Shown: piece by piece, positions 8,883 to 17,034 of the stretch
Layout: each line of letters opens with the position of its first letter
Position numbering within the stretch: the first letter of the stretch is position 1
NCBI RefSeq assembly: GCF_001953745.1
Contig: NZ_LWLN01000001.1
Location: 1,736,001-1,800,000, forward strand
Reading direction: 5' to 3'
DNA from: Natrinema saccharevitans
Lineage (GTDB): Archaea; Halobacteriota; Halobacteria; Halobacteriales; Natrialbaceae
Length of the DNA: 64,000 bases
The notes under the pieces: model-generated
Database searches by the model: none
The model's input: the letters and a program-made list of their open reading frames with translations, nothing else
What the model was told of the DNA's origin: nothing
Translations under genes and position numbers: made by a program

Positions 8883-9586
8883 CGCGGATCGATCGGGAGC
8901 GGAGCGGTTTCGATCCCGTCCCGTCGCCCGTCGAGGAGACCGAACCGCTCGTCGCGTCGGCGCTCGAGCCAGTAGAGCAACCGCTCGGCCCACTCGAGTT
9001 TGTGCGCTTTCGTGTTATCGACCGCGGGATCATCGAAGTCCCAGCCGACGAAGACGAGATCGCCGGCGCCCAGGTGATCCGCCAGAAACGCCGCCCGATC
9101 GCCGTCGGTAAAGCCCCCGACGTTCCGGACCGGTCCCGCTGGTGCGGCCTGGGTCGTCGGCAGGACGTACGCGTGGTCACAGTTCGGAACGACCTCGCGG
9201 ATCGCCTCGCGGTTGTCGCCGTGGCCGTGAACCGCGACCGGAACGCCCCGATCGGTGAGCCGCTCGACGGTCCCCGGATTCTTGTCGAGATCGGTCACCA
9301 TACAGTCGGTATCGATTCCGTGGCTCGCGAGCGTGTCGACGGCTGTCGACGCGGCGAGGACAACCTCGGCCTCGTAGGCCCGCTCGAGGCTCCGCTCATC
9401 GGTCAGCGACGGCCCGGCCCCCGCGACGGCCACCGTCGTCTCCGGCCCGATCGGCAGCGCCGACGGGTCGAACGACGTCTCGAGTAGCGATGCCAGCAGG
9501 TCGCGGCCGCGCTCGTCGCCGGCCCGACCGTAGCCGAAGTCCTCGAGGATGGCCTCGTAGACCGGTTCCCACTCGTCGAACTCCAT
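8876..9586 (-). CDS. mptE: 6-hydroxymethyl-7,8-dihydropterin pyrophosphokinase, MptE type (DUF115)
   Basis: 236-residue archaeal pterin kinase that makes 6-hydroxymethyldihydropterin diphosphate for folate/methanopterin-type cofactors. The DUF115 core is visible: VAVAGAGPSLTDE, TDCMVTDLDKNP, VAVHGHGDN and FVGWDFDDP. A gene for a dihydropteroate-synthase-like enzyme lies 190 nt upstream on the same strand, which fits consecutive pathway steps. The intervening region holds a structured RNA candidate. Confidence 0.9.
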   Translation of the reverse strand: MEFDEWEPVYEAILEDFGYGRAGDERGRDLLASLLETSFDPSALPIGPETTVAVAGAGPSLTDERSLERAYEAEVVLAASTAVDTLASHGIDTDCMVTDLDKNPGTVERLTDRGVPVAVHGHGDNREAIREVVPNCDHAYVLPTTQAAPAGPVRNVGGFTDGDRAAFLADHLGAGDLVFVGWDFDDPAVDNTKAHKLEWAERLLYWLERRRDERFGLLDGRRDGIETAPLPIDPRH

Positions 9587-9684
9587 GCGGGTATTCGCGG
9601 CGCTATCGGTTTGGACCTTCGGGACTCACTGCCGGTCGACGCGGGGCCGTCGCTGGTCGGCGTAGGGCCACAATAATTCCGTGA

Positions 9685-9747
9685 TGTGGGCCGGGGGTCG
9701 CCTCCAAAGTACCCCTACCCGGGAGGCCGCCCGGCGTCCACTCCCAC
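9685..9747 (-). ncRNA. Candidate structured small RNA or 5' leader element upstream of mptE
   Basis: On the minus strand, three nested stems can be drawn: GUGG with CCAC, GCCGGG with CCCGGC, and GCCUCC with GGAGGC. They enclose an apical loop and two asymmetric internal loops, and ACA follows the outer stem. A TATA-like GCTTATACC sits at 9762-9770, just upstream. The shape resembles an archaeal H/ACA guide unit, but a leader element controlling mptE is equally possible. No covariation was tested. Confidence 0.4.
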
Positions 9748-9776
9748 ATTTTGATGCATCCGGTATAAGCTTTCTC

Positions 9777-10970
9777 TTAACGCAGCAGTTCTGACAGCTT
9801 CTCACCGAGCGCGCCCAAACGGCCGTCTCGGGACGCGAGATCCGTTGCAACGCCGGAAACCGATGTCGTCGACCCCACGAGCAGCAGTCGGCCGTCTGAC
9901 GCGCGTTGGACGACTGCTCCGTGGTCGGCCGCCACTGCCGTCAATCGCTCGCCCGCGTCGGCATCGAGTCCGTCGATCTCGAGGAGTTGGGCCTGCCAGT
10001 CGTCGGCGAAGTCGGGATCGACGCCGCGCGCTCGCAGTTGCGCCCGGAACTCGACCGTCGAGTGGACGTCCAGTTGCGACACGCCGATCCCCGCGACCGT
10101 CGCGGCCCGTCGCTCGGTGAACGCTTTCCCGATCAGGGCCGCGTCCCGCGTCTCGGCCACGTCGTGGGTCCGGATCACGTGCGCGCCGCGCTCGACGGCC
10201 ATCGAAGTCGCCGCCAGGCTCACCGGCAACCGTTCCTCCGTCTCGCGGTCGGCGACCTCCCCGAGGAAGTTCTTCCGATTGATCGACACCAGCATCGGCC
10301 GCTCGAGCGCCCGAAACTCCCGGAGTCGACGGAACGTCTCCCGATCGTCGGCGACCGTCTGGGCCTCGCTCCAGCCGCCGAAGGCGGGGTCGACGATGGT
10401 CTTGTCCGTCAGGCCGTTCTGTTTCAACGCCTCGTAGACCTGATCGACGTAGTCCGCATCGGCCGCCCAGTCGGAAGACTTCCGAGACACCCAGTCGGTC
10501 TCCTCGACCGCGCCGGGGCGCTCGAGGTCGGGCGGACTGGCCATCTTCGCGACGGCGACGTCGTGGTCCTCACAGACGGTCGGCATCTCGGGATCGGCGA
10601 AGCCCGCGATGTCGTTGACCATGTCGAACCCCTGCGAGAGCGCCTCGTCGGCGACCTCGGCGTACCGGGTCTCGATGGAGAAGACGGCGTCGCCGGAGAC
10701 GCTCTCGAGCGTCTCGAGCGCGATCGGCAGCCGCTCGAGTTCCTCCTCGGCCGAGAGGACGTCGAAGCGTTTGTTCGCGGACTCGAGGCCGACGTCGACG
10801 ATATCGGCACCTTCGCCGATCAGTTCCTCGTCGACGTAGCGGGCCGCGTCGCCGGGATCGTCGTAGACGCTGGGATCGTACGGTGACTCCTCGCTGACGT
10901 TCAATACGCCCATGATCCGGGGCGGGTGGTCGTCACCGATCCCTAGGCCGGCGGCGTCGACGTTGTGCAT
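9777..10970 (-). CDS. Dihydropteroate synthase-like protein (pterin-binding TIM barrel)
   Basis: 397 residues from the ATG at 10970 (MHNVDAAGLG); the longer open frame upstream is an extension without family similarity. The barrel has IMGVLNVSEESPYD, DIVDVGLESANKRFD and MVNDIAGF, counterparts of the DHPS pterin and sulfonamide loops, and IDPAFGG/INRKNF-type strands later. About 110 extra C-terminal residues follow the barrel. Adjacent mptE supports a role in pterin cofactor synthesis. The loops differ from bacterial FolP, so substrate specificity is uncertain. Confidence 0.82.
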   Translation of the reverse strand: MHNVDAAGLGIGDDHPPRIMGVLNVSEESPYDPSVYDDPGDAARYVDEELIGEGADIVDVGLESANKRFDVLSAEEELERLPIALETLESVSGDAVFSIETRYAEVADEALSQGFDMVNDIAGFADPEMPTVCEDHDVAVAKMASPPDLERPGAVEETDWVSRKSSDWAADADYVDQVYEALKQNGLTDKTIVDPAFGGWSEAQTVADDRETFRRLREFRALERPMLVSINRKNFLGEVADRETEERLPVSLAATSMAVERGAHVIRTHDVAETRDAALIGKAFTERRAATVAGIGVSQLDVHSTVEFRAQLRARGVDPDFADDWQAQLLEIDGLDADAGERLTAVAADHGAVVQRASDGRLLLVGSTTSVSGVATDLASRDGRLGALGEKLSELLR

Positions 10971-11020
10971 ACCCGGTCTGAGGAATCGATGCAAAAAGGT
11001 ATCGTGGTTCCGGCGAACCG

Positions 11021-12226
11021 CTATCGGCTCGTGGTCGGACGGACGGGATCCGCGTCCGTCCGGCGACGGATCTCGCCGCGTTCGGAACACGCCGGAACGC
11101 CCGTCCTGACCCAGCGCGTTCCATCGATCGTTACCGTTTGCTCGTCGGTCGGCGAGGAGGGGTCGAGGGAGTCGTCCCTGACCGCAGTGCCGGTGACCGC
11201 GAGTTCGTCGCCGGCCCCGTCGTCGACGACTCGCGCCCGGATTCCGGGGAGCGGGTCGCCGATCGATCCGGACGCGACGTCGGCCGGCGTTCGCACGTGT
11301 GTCAGCCCGGTTTCGGGGAGCCCACACAGCCGAACGGCGTCGCCTGGATCACCGTCCTCCGTCCCGAACGTCGCTCGCGTCGATTCCACGACGCGGAGTC
11401 CGCCGTCGTCGACGCCCCCGTTCGAGCGGAGATCACGGTACTGACCCGGAGTGACGAACGTCCGCTCGGCCTCGGTCGTCACGAGCAACGAGCGCAGCGT
11501 CGTCCGATCGGCGGCCGCTATCGGCCGGTATCGACCGCCGTCTGTAAGCGTCGCGTTCGCACCGTGCGCGAACTCGATCGGGTCCGAAAGGGGCAACGCG
11601 CTACGGTGGGACTCGAGCGGGGTGGAGCCGTCGCCGGGAACCCCCGGTCGCGCGCTCGCGGCCGCATTCAGGGACGCGTGCGTGTAGGCGGCGGCGACGG
11701 GCGGGCGCTCGTCGCGATCGACGTAGGCGATCAGCGCCGGTGCCTCGTCCGCTCGTCGCACGATGTCGATTCCGGTCCGCGAGTTCGAGCCGTTCATCCC
11801 GTCGTTGTCGACGAAGTCGGTAAACGAGACGCCCATCCGAGTATCCGAGTCGACGGTGATGGCGACACGCAGCGGTTCGCTACCCGTCAGGAGGGGCATG
11901 ATCGGACTCGAGTCCGTCACGAGTGCCGCCGCCCCGGTATCGCTCAGGACGCGTCTCACGTCTCGGTTCTCGTAGGCCGCCGGGAGCGTGACGGGAACGC
12001 ACCCGGCCCTGAGAGCGCCGTAGGCAGCGACGAGAACCGGGCGCGGATCGGCAACGTGAATCGCGATCCGATCGCCGGCCGTGATCTCCCGCTCCTGAAG
12101 GCCGCCCGCGAACGAATCCATCGCGGACCAAAGCTGCGAAAACGTCATCGGATCCTCGCAATCGATAGCCGTCGCTTCGGGATCGTTTCGTATCGACGAT
12201 CGGAGTTCGGTTACGAAATTCGTCAT
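11021..12226 (-). CDS. Degenerate AMP-binding (acyl-CoA synthetase-like) protein
   Basis: 401 residues resembling the N-terminal domain of ANL-superfamily adenylating enzymes: TAIDCEDPMTFSQLW, GDRIAIHVADP, LVAAYGALRAGCVPV and LPGIRARVVDD can be aligned. The canonical P-loop (YTSGTTGxPKG) is replaced by a diverged YVDRDERPP stretch with AAAYTHASL after it. The C-terminal domain with the catalytic lysine is missing. It may be non-catalytic or a decaying gene without frameshifts. It shares strand orientation with the DHPS-like gene, 50 nt upstream of it. Confidence 0.6.
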   Translation of the reverse strand: MTNFVTELRSSIRNDPEATAIDCEDPMTFSQLWSAMDSFAGGLQEREITAGDRIAIHVADPRPVLVAAYGALRAGCVPVTLPAAYENRDVRRVLSDTGAAALVTDSSPIMPLLTGSEPLRVAITVDSDTRMGVSFTDFVDNDGMNGSNSRTGIDIVRRADEAPALIAYVDRDERPPVAAAYTHASLNAAASARPGVPGDGSTPLESHRSALPLSDPIEFAHGANATLTDGGRYRPIAAADRTTLRSLLVTTEAERTFVTPGQYRDLRSNGGVDDGGLRVVESTRATFGTEDGDPGDAVRLCGLPETGLTHVRTPADVASGSIGDPLPGIRARVVDDGAGDELAVTGTAVRDDSLDPSSPTDEQTVTIDGTRWVRTGVPACSERGEIRRRTDADPVRPTTSR

Positions 12227-12426
12227 CTATCCACACCCACGATTCAAATGTTTATAAGAATTTACTACAGGCAGAATTTACACTGTTTTGTGATTTTCTG
12301 TTCGCTCGTTGGGAAGGACCGTTCAGGAAACGCTCCGGTCGAGCGTGGATAATCGGAAATCGTCACAGGACTGCCGACGCCAGCAGTCGGAGTCCGCACA
12401 GGTCGGGACGCCCGAGGGATCCGTCG

Positions 12427-13653
12427 TCACTCCTCCTCGAGGATCGCCAGCCGCGAGTCACGCAGCAGCACCTTCTTGACGATCGAGGGGTTCTCGAGCA
12501 GGCGGTGTTTCGCGTGTGCGCCCCGGCCGCGTCCCCGGCCCTCGCGCTCGGACTGGATCACGTTGAGGAAGTTCTGCTCCTGCAGGATTTCCTGAACCCG
12601 GCGTTCCGAGAGGACGTCGAAGTCGAGCCGGCGGGCGATCTCCTTGTACTGGTTGTAGATGATCTTCGTCGGGAACTCCTTTTCCTGACTGTTCTCGGTC
12701 AGCAGGGTCAGCGAGTAGAGGATCGCCTTGGCCTGCTGGGGCGAGCCCTCGATGAGTTCGTTGAAGCGGTCGGCCTCGGTCTTTTCCTTGGCGTCCCGGA
12801 CGTGATCGGCCGTCACGCGGGTGTCGTTTCGCTTCTTGGCGATCCGGCCGGCGTTCCGGAGGATGTCGATCGCCTTGCGCGCGTCGCCGTGTTCCTGGGC
12901 CGCGAGCGCGGCGGTCAACGGGATCACGTCGTCCGAGAGGACGCCGTCGTGGAACGCGTCGCGGCGCTTCTCGAGGATCTCGACGAGTTGATTGGCGTCG
13001 TACGGCGAGAAGACGAGTTCGTCCCGCGAGAGGCTGGACTTGACGCGTTCGGAGAGGTGATCGGGGAAATCGATCTTGTTCGAGATGCCGATGATGCCGA
13101 TGCTCGAGTCCGAGATCCGGCGGTTCTCGCCGGCCCGGGAGAGTTTGCGCAGTACTTCGTCGTCCTCGAGCATGTCGATCTCGTCGAGAATGACGATCGT
13201 CACGTCGGTGCAGTGATCGACGGCCTGCCAGAGCCGCTTGTAGTAGTCGCCGGTCCCGAGCCCCCGATCGGGGACGGTGACCCCGCTCGCGTCGGGTTCG
13301 TTGACGATCTGAGCGATCGTCTTGACGATGGAGGCCTCGGTATTTTGCTCCCCGCAGTCGATGAAGGCGTACTTCACGGTGACGTCGTCGTTTTCGGCCT
13401 CGGTGATCACGCGCTGGGTGACCGACCGCGAGATGAGCGACTTGCCGGTCCCGGTCTTGCCGAAGATAAACAGGTGGTTGGGCTCGCTCCCGAAGATCGC
13501 CGGGTTCAGGGCGTCCGCAACCCGTTGCATCTGTTCGTCGCGACCGACGATCCGGTCCGGCCCGGGCAGGTGCGTGATCTCGAGCAGGCGCTCGTCGGCG
13601 AAGACGGGGTCGTCGTACCGAAAGAGCGGATCTCGATCGTCGTTGGCGGCCAT
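12427..13653 (-). CDS. Orc1/Cdc6-type replication initiator
   Basis: 408-residue AAA+ origin-binding protein. Walker A GKTGTGKS is at residues 65-72, Walker B IVILDEID at 153-160, sensor 1 around N192 (GISNK) and sensor 2 in HGDARKAID (255-263). The C-terminal ~110 residues form the winged helix that contacts origin recognition boxes. I chose the ATG at 13653 because the longer frame upstream runs through the origin. It is transcribed away from the ORB-like repeats, the usual haloarchaeal arrangement of initiator next to its own origin. Confidence 0.95.
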   Translation of the reverse strand: MAANDDRDPLFRYDDPVFADERLLEITHLPGPDRIVGRDEQMQRVADALNPAIFGSEPNHLFIFGKTGTGKSLISRSVTQRVITEAENDDVTVKYAFIDCGEQNTEASIVKTIAQIVNEPDASGVTVPDRGLGTGDYYKRLWQAVDHCTDVTIVILDEIDMLEDDEVLRKLSRAGENRRISDSSIGIIGISNKIDFPDHLSERVKSSLSRDELVFSPYDANQLVEILEKRRDAFHDGVLSDDVIPLTAALAAQEHGDARKAIDILRNAGRIAKKRNDTRVTADHVRDAKEKTEADRFNELIEGSPQQAKAILYSLTLLTENSQEKEFPTKIIYNQYKEIARRLDFDVLSERRVQEILQEQNFLNVIQSEREGRGRGRGAHAKHRLLENPSIVKKVLLRDSRLAILEEE

Positions 13654-13824
13654 TGCAGTGGCCGCCCCTTTCAACTCGACTGAAATAAACCTGTGGAGAT
13701 CGATCGCGGATGTAAACACGTCGGGTAAGCGACTCGAGCGCCAGTTTTCGGACGACTGAGCGTACGTACGGCGTACCGCCGCCCTCGCGCTTCTAACGCC
13801 GAAACCGATCGATCCGCGGAACGG

Positions 13825-13847
13825 GCACCCCCATCGCGGGTGTAAAA
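13825..13847 (-). repeat. ORB-like element 1 (diverged)
   Basis: The reverse strand reads TTTACACCCGCGATGGGGGT plus flanking bases, matching about 17 of 23 positions of the two better copies at 13994 and 14140. The G-run and the TTACA part are both kept. Confidence 0.6.
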
Positions 13848-13993
13848 CCGATGCAACAGGCCACGAAGCTGCCAGTATCGATCGATTCCGAGCGTTGTGT
13901 CGCGGACACTGCGCGTGGTCCGAATCCGAGACCGCGGTCGAAACCGAACCGCTGCACCGGTCGAACGTTCGAATCGCGACTCGCTCGAGGGGG

Positions 13994-14016
13994 CACACCC
14001 CCGTCGCGTTTGTAAC
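13994..14016 (-). repeat. ORB-like element 2
   Basis: The reverse strand carries GTTACAAACGCGACGGGGG followed by TGTG. It differs at one position from element 3 and lies in opposite orientation to it, 123 nt apart. Confidence 0.75.
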
Positions 14017-14139
14017 GGGAAACGGGTGGGGTGGCTCGAGCGGTATTGCCCGATTTGGGTCGTATGAGACGAATCGGGGACCGGTCTTTCATCCGCGGCG
14101 GAGGTGTGTTCGCGAACGAAACCCCCACGCGCAATCGCG

Positions 14140-14162
14140 GTTACAAACGCGAGGGGGGTGTG
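14140..14162 (+). repeat. ORB-like element 3
   Basis: The plus strand carries GTTACAAACGCGAGGGGGG followed by TGTG, then a CCCTC tail like the flank of element 2. It is the copy closest to the AT-rich CTAG cluster. Confidence 0.75.
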
Positions 14163-14270
14163 TCCCTCTCTCACTGAGTCCAGTCCGACGGCTGCGGAAC
14201 GGTGATCGGCGGAAACGGCCCCGTATATCGGCGCAGTCGACGAGAAGCACACAATGCTACGTAACTCCAC

Positions 14271-14369
14271 GTCTAGATACTACTACATCTAGATACTAAC
14301 TAGACCGTCTAGACTAGCTATCTAGACTAGCTAGTTCATCCAGGAATAGGTCATCCAATAGCTAGACCA
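14271..14369. repeat. CTAG cluster in AT-rich part of the origin
   Basis: Nine CTAG tetranucleotides occur in about 100 nt, several within TCTAGA or CTAGCTAG palindromes. CTAG is normally rare in haloarchaeal chromosomes. The segment is the most AT-rich part of the origin region and lies beside ORB-like element 3. Its function (DNA unwinding, protein binding or methylation site) is unknown. Confidence 0.7.
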
Positions 14370-14586
14370 GCAGTTGTCTTGTGATATCATACAACAATCG
14401 GTTGCGGCCACTCGCGAACGGACTCCTTTTTGCGGTTCCGATCACTACTCCGGCTATGAGCGCACGTCTCGCTTCCGCCGCGTCGATCGTACTCGATCTT
14501 CCCGGCGGTCTCGGCACGGACTCCCTATCGACCGATCGCCGAGGCATCGAACGATATCGACTCGCGGCCGTCCGAGCGCCGAACCG

Positions 14587-15348
14587 ATGAGTGGGGAGTC
14601 CGAACCCACCGCGGACGCGACGGCCAGAACGGTACCGGCCGTCGCCGTCGTCGACGCTCAGTCACCAGGCAACGTCGGCACGATCGCCCGCTCGATGAAG
14701 AACTTCGGCTTCGAGGAGTTGCTGTTGATCGACCCGCCCGAACTCGATCCCGACGGCGAGGCCTACGGCTACGCGGGCCACGCTCGAGAGGACGTCCTGC
14801 CCGAAGCCGAGGGGATCACCTTCGATCACCTCGCCGAGAACTACCACACGATCGGCTGTACGGCGGTGACCAACGAGGACGACCGAAGCCACACGCGGTT
14901 TCCCTACTCGACCCCTGCGGAGCTGGCCGACCGGCTGCCGACCGTCGAGGCACCGACCGCGCTCGTGTTCGGCCGCGAGCGCGTCGGGCTGACCAACCAG
15001 GAACTGGCCCGGATCGACGAGATCTGTTCGATCCCCGCGAGCGCGGACTACCCCGTCCTCAACCTCGGGCAGGCCGCGACCGTCACGCTCTACGAACTCC
15101 GGTCGCTCGCGCTCGAGGCGACGCAGTTACCGGACGTCGAACGGGTTCGTGCCCCCGAGGAGACCGTCGACCGGCTCTACGGCCAGTGGGACGACCTCCT
15201 GACCGAGATCAACCACCCCGACGAGAAACGCGACAAGACGATGCGGATGCTCAGACGGGTGTTCGGTCGTGCTGACCTGACCGAACGCGAGGCCAACACC
15301 CTGCTCGGCCTCCTCCGCCGGGCGACCGAGCGGCCGGCCGAGGACTGA
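14587..15348 (+). CDS. trmJ: tRNA 2'-O-methyltransferase, TrmJ family (SPOUT class)
   Basis: 253 residues from the ATG at 14587; the open frame extends upstream into the origin and that part lacks similarity. SPOUT motifs are clear: SPGNVGTIARSMKNFGF near the N-terminus, LVFGRERVGLTNQEL mid-protein and YPVLNLGQAATVTLYEL for the knotted SAM site. Archaeal TrmJ methylates the ribose of nucleotide 32 in tRNA. The C-terminal ~85 residues form the helical tail (PDEKRDKTMRMLRR, NTLLGLLRR) usual in the family. Confidence 0.9.
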   Translation: MSGESEPTADATARTVPAVAVVDAQSPGNVGTIARSMKNFGFEELLLIDPPELDPDGEAYGYAGHAREDVLPEAEGITFDHLAENYHTIGCTAVTNEDDRSHTRFPYSTPAELADRLPTVEAPTALVFGRERVGLTNQELARIDEICSIPASADYPVLNLGQAATVTLYELRSLALEATQLPDVERVRAPEETVDRLYGQWDDLLTEINHPDEKRDKTMRMLRRVFGRADLTEREANTLLGLLRRATERPAED

Positions 15349-15438
15349 CCGTTGAAGGGGCGCTCAGGCTGTCAACGCCACTAAATATCGGCGAAAGCGG
15401 CCAGTATAATAATACGGTTCAGTGGCCATCACCTGACC

Positions 15439-16073
15439 ATGACTACCTGTCGCCGACGAACGACGTTGGGACTGCTGGGAACGGGGATGGCATTTCTGGC
15501 CGGCTGTTCGGGGTCGTCAGACGACGGTAACGACTCCGACGACGGCACCGGGGACGAGTCCGACGGCGACTCCGACGACGGCTCCGACGAATCGGCCGGT
15601 GACACGAACATCGACGGCGAGAGCGGCGACTTTCCCGCCTACGCTTCGAACCGGTTACAGCCGTCGAGCGCGTCCTCGAGACGGCCATCGGCGATCGGAA
15701 GCCCAAACACGCCGTCGACGAGGACTTCGAGTGGCTCCTCCGCGCCAGTTCGACCGACGGGATGGCGCTCTGTCGGTACGCGGAAACCGACGCTTTCGAT
15801 CCCGCGACCCTCGGCAACGAGCAGGTGTCCTCGGACACGCTCGAGTTCGCCTTCGGCGCGTTCGAGGGGGCAAACGGCGCGCACCAACAGCTTTCCCTCG
15901 GCGACGGCGACGCGACCGCGAGCGCCGTCGTCACCTACGCCGACGAGGCCAGCGTCGACCGCGATCGCCTCGAGTCGGCGCTGAGAACCGACGCCGATTC
16001 GGTGTCGTTCGGCCAGGACGGGCCGGCCGTCGCGGTCGACGCCGAGTACAGCGGCGATCTGGTCGACGAGTAA
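15439..16073 (+). pseudogene. Haloarchaeal TAT lipoprotein with one frameshift
   Basis: The N-terminus has a twin-arginine signal (RRRTTLGLLG) and a lipobox (LAGC at about residues 18-21), then a Ser/Asp-rich linker, ending in DFPAYASNR. The frame then shifts by one near 15650. The continuation reads VTAVERVLETAIGDRKPKHA and runs to the stop at 16073, including the ALCRYAETDAF segment. A single-base indel fits all of this, so either the gene is recently inactivated or the assembly has an error. The function of the family is unknown. Confidence 0.7.
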
Positions 16074-16233
16074 CTCCGCGACAGCGAGTGAGTCCGCACA
16101 CGCGCCGCCGGGACGGCGTCCGATTCGTCGCGTTCGCGACCGAAACGGAGACCATCGACGGGACCCTGAAGGCGATCAACAGTACCGTGAAGGTGATCGA
16201 CGAGGCCGTGATTGCGGGTTGTTCGACCGTGAA

Positions 16234-16911
16234 TTACCGAGACTGCGGTGATGGCTGCCGTTCCGCCGTCGCCTCGGACGCTGCCGCCTCGGCGACGTAC
16301 CGCCCGGAGTCGGTCATCCGCCCGACCCAGCCGCAGTCGCCGCAGGCGAACAGCCCCTGTCCGTCGATCAACTCCCCGCCGCAGTCGGGACACGGATCCG
16401 AGATTGGCGCGTCCGGGCCACCGTCGGTATCGGGCGCGGACTCGTCGTCGACCGGCTCGAGCGGGGTCGGCACCGCGCCGGTCCGAAGCGTCGCGATCGC
16501 TTCGTCGGTCGTGTAGGTTTCCTCGGTCCGCTCGTCGGTGTGGGGAAAGACCCCGATCAGGTCATCGCCCTCGTAGACCTCGAGACACAGAAGCGGCGTC
16601 ACGAGCCGCTCGCGGGTCTCGCCGGTGACCTGCGAGGTCGTTTCCCGCTCCCGGAACGGCGGGCGGACGCTCACGCCGCGGTCGGCGGCCCACCCCCTGA
16701 ATCGCTCGTAGTTCTCGAGGACCTCCCGATGGGGGCTCTCATCGGAGAGCGAGACCTCCTTGGGCCAGCTTCGCAACAGCAGGTCGTCGATCGCTCCCTC
16801 CGTCTCGCACGCCTGCAGGGTCTCGATCTGCTCGTCGATCGGCTCGAGCAACAGCGGTGCGCGCACGTGACACACCACGGTACGGTCCGTGTGGTCGGTG
16901 TCTCTTTGCAT
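16234..16911 (-). CDS. Haloarchaeal protein with C-terminal zinc ribbon
   Basis: 225-residue soluble acidic protein. The first ~140 residues (HVRAPLLLEPIDEQIETLQ, then RGWAADRGVSVRPPF) resemble a haloarchaeal family often labelled HTH-domain protein, in which no DNA-binding helix is obvious to me. Near the C-terminus, CPDCGG and CGDCGW form a zinc ribbon. No operon partner is evident. Function unknown. Confidence 0.75.
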   Translation of the reverse strand: MQRDTDHTDRTVVCHVRAPLLLEPIDEQIETLQACETEGAIDDLLLRSWPKEVSLSDESPHREVLENYERFRGWAADRGVSVRPPFRERETTSQVTGETRERLVTPLLCLEVYEGDDLIGVFPHTDERTEETYTTDEAIATLRTGAVPTPLEPVDDESAPDTDGGPDAPISDPCPDCGGELIDGQGLFACGDCGWVGRMTDSGRYVAEAAASEATAERQPSPQSR

Positions 16912-17034
16912 CGTTCTCGGTCAGGCTGTCGGCCAACGTGCGCGTTAATAACTGTTTCTGACGGTGCAGATATGGCCAGGACTCGCTCGGCCAGACAGAG
17001 CCGTAGACGTCGCGTCTGCCTCGTGACTGCCGAC

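Larger units (their letters stand above)
13681..14370. other. Predicted replication origin (oriC) with ORB-like repeats
   Basis: The ~900-nt region between orc1/cdc6 and trmJ has no supported gene. It contains 23-bp ORB-like elements of form GTTACAAACGCGA(C/G)GGGGGTGTG. One is on the minus strand at 13994-14016 and one on the plus strand at 14140-14162, 22 of 23 bases identical and in opposite orientation. A diverged copy is at 13825-13847 (minus) and a weaker one near 13701-13718. An AT-rich, CTAG-rich stretch follows (14271-14400), a plausible unwinding element. The G-run next to the dyad-like half is typical of archaeal ORBs. Confidence 0.8.

Noticed and set aside
15417-15430. GTTCAGTGGCC-like end resembling the palindromic repeat, before the lipoprotein
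   Set aside because: Only about 11 bases match one arm of repeat copy 1 and no partner arm is found, so chance cannot be excluded.
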